Source: Bacillota bacterium (GTDB lineage Bacteria > Bacillota > Desulfotomaculia > Desulfotomaculales > Desulfotomaculaceae). Taken from it: DNA of 7,357 nucleotides. The notes beneath the pieces were generated by a model, which made no database searches, was not told the origin of the DNA, and worked only from the letters and a program-made list of their open reading frames with translations. Position 1 is the stretch's first letter. Every line of letters begins with the position of its first letter. This document shows, in pieces, positions 1-4,821 of the stretch. The position numbers and the translations under genes were made by a program. The stretch is taken from positions 1,668-9,024 of the forward strand of contig JAMCWI010000060.1 of NCBI GenBank assembly GCA_023481335.1, written 5' to 3'.

Positions 1-40
1 GTTCACGTGGAAAATAAGGTATTAGAACAAATTCTAGTAA

Positions 41-472
41 GTCTGGGGGGTTTTTTTACTGGGCTCCGCTCCCGGAGTAGTTGAGGAAGCCGCAGAAAAT
101 TTGAGAAAGCAGCATCCTGCCGTAAACATTGTCGGCACTCACCACGGGTATTTCAAAGAAACCGAGGAAGAAGCAGTTATTCGTCATATTCAACAAGCAA
201 AACCCCATCTACTCTTCGTAGCACTAGGCATGCCCAGGCAGGAGCAGTGGATTTACAAATATAAAGATCAACTACAGGTCCCCGTATCCATGGGTGTCGG
301 CGGCAGCCTTGATGTTATAGCAGGCAGGGTACAGCGTGTATCCCCCTGGCTGCAAAGGATGCACCTGGAATGGCTGGGCCGTTTAATCAAAGAACCCCAC
401 CGCTGGCGCAGGCAGTTGGTTTTGCCGAAGTTCGCCTGGCTGGTGATCAAAAAATATGTCCTCAAGCTGTAA
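41..472 (+). pseudogene. WecG/TagA/CpsF glycosyltransferase, C-terminal part; N-terminal part missing or out of frame
   Basis: Family members transfer N-acetylmannosamine (or a related sugar) to an undecaprenyl-linked acceptor at the cytoplasmic membrane face, in wall teichoic acid or polysaccharide synthesis. The frame that reads to the TAA at 470-472 shows the second half of the family pattern: VFLLGSAPG (from 50), GTHHGYF (134-154), LLFVALGMPRQEQWI, MGVGGSLDVIAGRVQR and LEWLGRLIKEPHRW. Family proteins are about 240-250 residues, while only about 143 codons are open here. Upstream of 41 the frame is closed by TAG at 23-25 and 35-37 and TAA at 38-40. The N-terminal half, which carries the catalytic aspartate in characterised TagA, is therefore absent from this frame. 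A TTG at 101 could start a 123-residue product, but that would begin inside a conserved domain. Either the gene is a truncated remnant or a one-base indel at the G6-T7 run (45-57) splits it from an upstream part in the frame starting at 1. The family assignment is secure; functional status is unknown. Confidence 0.8.
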
Positions 473-510
473 CACCTTTGTGAAATTTCAACAAGGGTGT
501 TATATTTTTG
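471..510 (+). terminator. Rho-independent terminator after the glycosyltransferase
   Basis: The left arm AACACCTTTGT (471-481) pairs with ACAAGGGTGTT (491-501) over 11 positions, with one T-G wobble. The loop is 9 nt (482-490), and a T-rich tract (502-509) follows. The hairpin begins directly inside the TAA stop of the preceding reading frame, as expected for an intrinsic terminator. It separates the glycosyltransferase transcript from the LCP gene. Confidence 0.85.
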
Positions 511-618
511 CCTCTATTTCCGTCCTTAATAATAGGGTATTTGCAGGTAGTCGGGAGTTAACGTCGAAATATAGTGTGAAACAGTGCATATTACTTGGTC
601 TTTCCCCGGTTATTGGCG

Positions 619-648
619 TTGAATCTTACCGGTGAACGATGTTACAAT
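619..648 (+). promoter_or_regulatory. Sigma-A-type promoter with extended -10 for the LCP gene
   Basis: A -35 element TTGAAT (619-624, 4/6 to consensus) is separated by 18 bp from a -10 element TACAAT (643-648, 5/6). The -10 is preceded by TGT (640-642), which makes an extended -10 (TGn). The predicted transcription start lies near 655, giving a 5' leader of about 30 nt before the ATG at 684. It follows a terminator, so an independent promoter is needed here. The rest of the 511-683 gap shows no open frame or convincing structured RNA. Confidence 0.65.
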
Positions 649-671
649 ACTTTTGTATGCCGGTTAGTTTT

Positions 672-677
672 GGAGGT
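672..677 (+). promoter_or_regulatory. Ribosome binding site that fixes the LCP start
   Basis: GGAGGT lies 6 nt upstream of the ATG at 684. It decides against the upstream in-frame ATG at 639, which would overlap the promoter's -10 region and has no Shine-Dalgarno sequence. Confidence 0.8.
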
Positions 678-683
678 GGCAAA

Positions 684-1982
684 ATGGAACGCAAAAAACG
701 CAGAAAGCTGAAGATACTTCCCTTTGTAGTGTTCTGTTCCTTTTTAGTGTTGGTTTTGGGTGTCGGCTATGTTTTAGCCAATCAATTCCTTTTTGACGGA
801 AAGGGTTTCTTCGCGAATTCTAACCAAGAGGAACAGCAGGAAAAAGATATTCTTAAAAACCGCATTAACTTCCTGCTCATGGGGGTTGATGCCCGGGAGG
901 GGGAAACCAATACCCGTACCGATACCATTATGCTGGTAAGTGTGGATAAGGAAAAGAACCGCATTGCCATGATTTCTTTACCCCGGGATACCCGGGTGAA
1001 TATTCCCGGCCACGGCCTTGATAAGATTAACTCCGCCAATGTTTACGGCGGGCCTGAACTGGTGATGGACACCGTTTCTGAACTGACGGGAGTTAAGGTG
1101 GATCATTACTTAACCACCAATGTCCGTGGCTTCCGGGATATCGTGGATGCTTTAGGCGGTGTTACCATCGATGTAGAGAAGCGGATGTATTACTACGACC
1201 CCTATGATGAGTCGGATTTGCAAAAGATTGATTTGCAGCCCGGCGTGCAGAGAATGGATGGCGATAAGGCTCTCCAGTATGTGCGCTATAGAAGTGATGC
1301 TCTGGGGGATGTTACCCGGACGGAGCGGCAGCAGAAGTTTTTAAAGGCGTTGGCCAAGGAAATGATGCAGACCTCCACCATTACCAAGCTGCCTGCGCTG
1401 GTGCCCACCATCAATAAGTACATTGACACCAATCTTGGCGTTACACAAATGTACAGCCTGGCCAAGGCGGCGCGGGATTTAAGCAACGTGGAGATTGTCA
1501 CCCAGACCATGCCGGGCAAGTTTCTGGACCTAAACGGCGGCAGCTACTGGAGTGTGGATCCCGAGCAGGCCAGGATGGTGGCGGAGTCTCTCATCCGGGA
1601 CGGCAAGGTTTACGAAGTGGTGTTGGGTGAGGAAAACATAGATACTCGCAATATCGCAAAGAATACCGCACCTAAGCCCCAGGCTAATGAATTTCTGCCG
1701 GTAGAACCAACTCCGGAAAAAGATACGGAAGCTGTTTCCGAAACAACCCCGGAGTCTAAAAACGGAACAGATGATAAAACCGGCCAGGATAAGCCAAAGG
1801 CCGATGCTCCCAATGGATCGAATGTAGAAATCATTGTTAATCCACCCAAGGAGTCCGGTGTGGAGCAAAACAATGGTGAAACCGGCACAAGCGGTACTCA
1901 GAAACAACCTGGTGCTAACAATACTCAGGAAGGCGGGACCGATGCCGGGTCCAGCAGTTGGCTTCCTGCCGCGCCCCTATAA
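684..1982 (+). CDS. LytR-CpsA-Psr (LCP) family cell-wall polymer ligase
   Basis: The predicted protein has 432 residues from the ATG at 684. LCP proteins transfer undecaprenyl-pyrophosphate-linked anionic polymers or capsular glycans to peptidoglycan on the outer face of the membrane. A basic N-terminus (MERKKRRKLK) and one membrane helix (about 10-32) predict an N-in anchor with an external catalytic domain. The LCP domain spans about 79-225. It carries DTIMLVSVD (D80), SLPRDTRV (R101, D102, R104), DKINSAN, and YVRYRSDALGDVTRTERQQ (R201, R203, R212, R215), which are the arginine/aspartate positions that bind the pyrophosphate and metal in this family. A further folded stretch follows (about 240-318). 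A tail of about 110 residues (320-432), rich in E, P, T, N, G and K, is probably disordered and external. The gene has its own promoter and terminator. LCP paralogues are common, so the symbol (lytR, tagU or another) is left open. Confidence 0.93.
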   Translation: MERKKRRKLKILPFVVFCSFLVLVLGVGYVLANQFLFDGKGFFANSNQEEQQEKDILKNRINFLLMGVDAREGETNTRTDTIMLVSVDKEKNRIAMISLPRDTRVNIPGHGLDKINSANVYGGPELVMDTVSELTGVKVDHYLTTNVRGFRDIVDALGGVTIDVEKRMYYYDPYDESDLQKIDLQPGVQRMDGDKALQYVRYRSDALGDVTRTERQQKFLKALAKEMMQTSTITKLPALVPTINKYIDTNLGVTQMYSLAKAARDLSNVEIVTQTMPGKFLDLNGGSYWSVDPEQARMVAESLIRDGKVYEVVLGEENIDTRNIAKNTAPKPQANEFLPVEPTPEKDTEAVSETTPESKNGTDDKTGQDKPKADAPNGSNVEIIVNPPKESGVEQNNGETGTSGTQKQPGANNTQEGGTDAGSSSWLPAAPL

Positions 1983-2016
1983 TTCGTCTTTACTAAGCTG
2001 CATAAGAATGAATAGG

Positions 2017-2050
2017 AACCAGGGAGTGAGGGGTTATCTCCCTGGTTTTC
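2017..2050 (+). terminator. Rho-independent terminator after the LCP gene
   Basis: AACCAGGGAG (2017-2026) pairs perfectly over 10 bp with CTCCCTGGTT (2038-2047). The loop is 11 nt, and the right arm runs into a short T tract (TTTT ending at 2049, then C and TTG). It lies 35 bp after the LCP stop codon. The tract is short, so some read-through into the next gene is possible. Confidence 0.8.
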
Positions 2051-2095
2051 TTGATTTATTGCTTAAATTTTGAATTTTAAGGAGAACTCTATCGT

Positions 2096-2698
2096 ATGAA
2101 ACGGACATTGGCTAAGCCTGTCTTATGGGTTTTTGTTTTTCTGACGGTCATCACGGCCCCGCTGTCGGCCATGGCCGATGAAAGTAAAATTGCCTTTCCG
2201 GTAGATAAGAGCATGTATTACATAAACGGGCAGGAAAAGGCCATGGAGGCCAAGACCTTTGTCAGTGGCGGAAGAACCTACGTGCCCCTGCGGTACTTGG
2301 CGGAAGCCATGGGGGCTGAGGTGAAGTGGCTAAGCGACGGGGGAAGCCACGGGCTGATCATTTTAAAGAAGGGCGGCAGTGGGGTGGTTTTTCGCCTAAA
2401 CAGCAAAGACTACACCATTATTCAGGGGAATCAGGCAACTTTGAAGCAGATGGATGTAACGCCTGTAGCCAGGGAGAACCGGCTTTACCTGCCGGCCAGG
2501 CCTGTGGCAGAGGCCTTTGGCTATCAAATGAAATTTGATGCCACGACCAATTCGGTGCAGATTTATGGCTCCGGCAACCAACCTCCCATTATAGATAACC
2601 CGGAACAGCCTGCACCGGAGGCAATAAAACCCGATCCTGCTCTGGTTAACGATTTTCTTGCAACCCTGTTGACCCTGTATACCTTAATAATCTATTAA
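2096..2698 (+). CDS. Secreted copper amine oxidase N-terminal-like (stalk) domain protein
   Basis: This is a 200-residue protein. AAGGAG at 2079-2084 lies 11 nt before the ATG. A Sec signal peptide is clear: a basic start (MKRTLAK), a hydrophobic core (about 8-22), and an AMA cleavage motif giving a mature end near D28. The mature part has the PF07833 pattern found in many secreted Firmicutes proteins. One half-repeat is R60 TYVPLRYLAEAMGAEVKW and a second is R129 LYLPARPVAEAFGYQMKF, followed by a strand-like NSVQIYG. These modules are non-catalytic folds seen alone or attached to enzymes; no amine oxidase catalytic domain is present. A proline-rich linker (about 162-181) leads to a hydrophobic C-terminus (184-200, VNDFLATLLTLYTLIIY) that could touch the membrane. 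The gene is followed 37 bp later by the acyltransferase start, so the two are probably co-transcribed. The precise role is unknown; surface binding or scaffolding is an inference. Confidence 0.85.
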   Translation: MKRTLAKPVLWVFVFLTVITAPLSAMADESKIAFPVDKSMYYINGQEKAMEAKTFVSGGRTYVPLRYLAEAMGAEVKWLSDGGSHGLIILKKGGSGVVFRLNSKDYTIIQGNQATLKQMDVTPVARENRLYLPARPVAEAFGYQMKFDATTNSVQIYGSGNQPPIIDNPEQPAPEAIKPDPALVNDFLATLLTLYTLIIY

Positions 2699-2735
2699 TG
2701 CTATGTGGATATGGTTTAAGTATGGAGAAAGAAAA

Positions 2736-3824
2736 ATGAGTGCTCAAAAAACGCAATCGCTGGGGGAAATCGAGGTAACCCGGGGAATTGCCATTTTGGC
2801 GGTTTTGTTGATTCACATTACCGGCCTGCCGGTTCGCTTGCTGGAACCGGACTCGGCTTCCTATTTGTTTTACACCCTGATAAACCGGGGCATGCAATTT
2901 GCCGTGCCGCTGTTTTTAATGATCAGCGCCCTGGTGCTGGCCTATGGCACCGGCTTGGACAAGGAAGTCAACCGGCCGAGCTTTTACCGAAAGCGGTGGC
3001 AAAGGGCGGTGGCGCCCTTTCTGGTCTGGACCACCCTTTACCTGGCGCTTCGTCTTTTTATCCTCCGGGATATCCCCTATGTATCCCTGAAGCAAGGATT
3101 GTTGTGGTACGGCTTTGGCAAAGGCTTTTTCCATCTCTATTTCCTGTCGGTGCTGATTCAATTCTACCTGCTGTTCCCGCTGATTCATAAGTTCTGGAAA
3201 ACCTTTAAGCCCAATTTTCCGGCGGCGGTTTTCCTCTTCGGGGCCGCCCAGGTGGCCTTTTACTGGCTGAATAAGCTATACATTTACCAGCACTTTAGTT
3301 ACCCGGGGTCTTTAATTTTTAGCTATAGTCTTCCCATTGGCATGGGTTTGTGGATGGGATATAATGCCGGTTGCTGGACGGCATGGTGGAAGAAATACAG
3401 GGTGCTTTTCATAACGGTCGCTGTGGCAGCAGGGGTATTTTATATCAATCGCCATTTTGCAATCCTCGATAAGGTTAAGATCAGCACCTTTTACTTCCAG
3501 ATGGCCTGGGCTCTTTACGTAACCGCTCTGGGAATATGTATGGTTTTCCTGGCGAAATGGTTGGCGGCGAAAACCGATGGGCTCAGTTCCTCTTTATCCG
3601 GAATGTTTTTACAAGCAGGTCAATTTTCCTACGGCATTTATTTAATTCACCCGTTATTCCTGCTGGTTTGGCAGAAGATTTTTGTTCCGGAGGGAACCCT
3701 GGCTGTGCACCTGTCTGTTTGGGGAGGGTTTGTGGTGATCCTGGGGCTTTCCTGTTTTGCAACTTACCTTTTGGAAAGAACCTTCCTGGCGAAGCCACTT
3801 TTTGGTGTAACTCCTAAGAAATAG
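2736..3824 (+). CDS. Membrane acyltransferase 3 family protein (putative polysaccharide O-acyltransferase)
   Basis: The predicted protein has 362 residues. The ATG at 2736 is chosen because GGAG (2724-2727) sits 8 nt upstream; an earlier in-frame ATG at 2703 has no such site. The protein is strongly hydrophobic, with about ten predicted membrane segments, as in the acyltransferase-3 family (PF01757), which moves acyl groups onto extracytoplasmic glycans. The family's R-X10-H motif is exact: R16 in VTRGIAI and H27 in LLIHITG. A loop with FYRKRWQRAVAPFLVW (83-98) and a late SYGIYLIHP segment (298-306) also match. The neighbouring deacetylase and LCP genes fit a role in O-acetylating or O-succinylating a surface polymer, in the manner of IcaC, OatA or OafA. 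The donor, acceptor and subfamily cannot be read from the sequence. Confidence 0.88.
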   Translation: MSAQKTQSLGEIEVTRGIAILAVLLIHITGLPVRLLEPDSASYLFYTLINRGMQFAVPLFLMISALVLAYGTGLDKEVNRPSFYRKRWQRAVAPFLVWTTLYLALRLFILRDIPYVSLKQGLLWYGFGKGFFHLYFLSVLIQFYLLFPLIHKFWKTFKPNFPAAVFLFGAAQVAFYWLNKLYIYQHFSYPGSLIFSYSLPIGMGLWMGYNAGCWTAWWKKYRVLFITVAVAAGVFYINRHFAILDKVKISTFYFQMAWALYVTALGICMVFLAKWLAAKTDGLSSSLSGMFLQAGQFSYGIYLIHPLFLLVWQKIFVPEGTLAVHLSVWGGFVVILGLSCFATYLLERTFLAKPLFGVTPKK

Positions 3825-3882
3825 CTGTATAATGAGAAGTGACTGTATAAGAATAAAACTGAAAAACAGGAGTTAGAGGGGC

Positions 3883-4725
3883 ATGAAAAATTACGGCCTT
3901 GGCAAATTGAGTATTTTGGTGTTATTTTTCTGGCTGATCAGTATCCCGGCCGGCCTTGCGGAAGCGGCCAACAAAGCGCTTATTCTTAACTACCACCATT
4001 TAGACCCCAACCCCAGGTCCAGTTCCACCATTTCCCCGCAGCTGTTTGCGGAGCAAATGAAGTATTTAAAGGACCACGGGTATACGGTCATCAGCCTGCA
4101 GCAGCTGAAGAATTATTTGACTGCGCCCCCAACTAAAGGGGCCGCAAACGGGAATACCGGTAACGGTACACTGCCGGACCGGGCGGTGGTCATTACCTTT
4201 GACGACGGGTATGCCTCCTTTTACGAGTACGCCTACCCGGTGCTGAAGGAATACGGGTTTCCCTCCGCCATGTTTACCATTGCCGGAAAGGTAAGCAATT
4301 CTCCCAATGAGATCCCTAAGCTGACCTGGGCACAGGTGAAGGAAATGGCGGCCACGGGACTGGTGGATTTTCAATCCCACACCTACAATATGCATTACCT
4401 GTTAGATAAAAAATCTGCTTTAATCGCAGAGCCCGCTGCCAAAGTGCAGGCCGATTTACATATGGCCCAGGATGTGCTGGCCTTTCATACCGGAAAGTTT
4501 ATTGATGCCATTGCGTACCCCTATGGGCACTACAACAATTCGCTCATACATATGGCCCGGCAAGAGGGTTACCGGTTCGGGTTTACCTTAAACCAGGGTA
4601 CCGTGCAAAGGGGGATGAACCTCATGGCACTGCCCCGGGTGGCCGTGGGGGATGAGCAGACAACCGTGCAGGAATTTGAGAAAGTGCTGGAATCAGGGGG
4701 GGAATCACGGGGACGGTTCTTGTGA
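3883..4725 (+). CDS. Secreted polysaccharide deacetylase (NodB fold, PgaB/IcaB-like motifs)
   Basis: The protein has 280 residues; AGGAG at 3868-3872 lies 10 nt before the ATG. A signal peptide is present (hydrophobic core about 8-25, AEA cleavage motif near 28). Carbohydrate esterase 4 motifs are all visible: ITFDDGY (104-110; D107 as likely base and D108 as metal ligand), SHTYNMH (165-171; metal ligands H166 and H171), and AYPYG (211-215). An N-terminal LNYHHLD (35-41) plus SHTYNMH resembles the poly-N-acetylglucosamine deacetylases more than the peptidoglycan ones. The enzyme would N-deacetylate an amino-sugar polymer outside the membrane. A loop rich in G, N and T (about 84-97) interrupts the usual run-up to TFDDG. 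The last seven residues (ESRGRFL, 274-280) and the TGA stop are encoded by the first copy of a 36-bp repeat, so the original C-terminus has been replaced. Because these lie after the last conserved motif, activity is probably retained. It sits 58 bp after the acyltransferase gene and is probably in the same operon. Confidence 0.92.
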   Translation: MKNYGLGKLSILVLFFWLISIPAGLAEAANKALILNYHHLDPNPRSSSTISPQLFAEQMKYLKDHGYTVISLQQLKNYLTAPPTKGAANGNTGNGTLPDRAVVITFDDGYASFYEYAYPVLKEYGFPSAMFTIAGKVSNSPNEIPKLTWAQVKEMAATGLVDFQSHTYNMHYLLDKKSALIAEPAAKVQADLHMAQDVLAFHTGKFIDAIAYPYGHYNNSLIHMARQEGYRFGFTLNQGTVQRGMNLMALPRVAVGDEQTTVQEFEKVLESGGESRGRFL

Positions 4726-4773
4726 ACCTCCCGGGTTGAATCACGGGGACGGTTCTTGTGAACCTCCCGGGTT
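4702..4773 (+). repeat. Two perfect tandem copies of a 36-bp REP-like hairpin repeat
   Basis: Copies at 4702-4737 and 4738-4773 are identical, head to tail, with no spacer. Each contains a 21-nt hairpin: TCACGGGGA pairs with TTCTTGTGA around a CGG loop, 9 pairs of which 3 are G-T (copy 1 at 4705-4725, copy 2 at 4741-4761). A second small hairpin follows, AACCT with GGGTT around CCC (4725-4737 and 4761-4773), sharing one base with the first. The G-T pairs work only on the + strand, since the other strand would have A-C mismatches, so the structure is strand-specific. A degenerate start of a third unit (GAATCAGGGGG) lies at 4690-4700. The ACGGGGACGGTTCT core resembles interspersed repeats I recall from many Firmicutes genomes, some near IS200-like/RAYT transposases. 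That link is recollection, and no transposase is present here. Confidence 0.9.
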
Positions 4774-4821
4774 TATTTTGTGTCATAACTTACTGCCTGG
4801 AAGAGGGTGTGTTAAAACTCA

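Noticed and set aside
47..54. G GGT TTT slippery heptamer suggesting programmed -1 frameshifting
   Set aside because: A -1 shift from the frame starting at 1 leads to the third frame, not to the glycosyltransferase frame, which needs a +1 shift or one base fewer.
639..683. Upstream ATG at 639 as the start of the LCP protein
   Set aside because: It overlaps the promoter region, lacks a Shine-Dalgarno sequence, and would put 15 atypical residues before the basic anchor; GGAGGT and the ATG at 684 fit better.
1530..1907. Antisense open frames under the LCP tail
   Set aside because: Two different - strand frames are open across the same low-complexity region, which reflects composition and not real genes.
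2096..2698. Copper amine oxidase enzyme
   Set aside because: Only the N-terminal-type module is present; there is no catalytic domain, no topaquinone-site tyrosine motif and no copper-binding histidine set.
3826..3851. Promoter between acyltransferase and deacetylase (TATAAT at 3828-3833, TATAAG at 3846-3851)
   Set aside because: Both look like -10 boxes, but neither has a -35 element at 16-18 bp; the best, TTGGTG at 3802, is 20 bp away. The short gap is equally consistent with an operon.
4702..4773. CRISPR array
   Set aside because: There are only two units with no spacers between them and no cas genes; direct abutment shows a tandem repeat.
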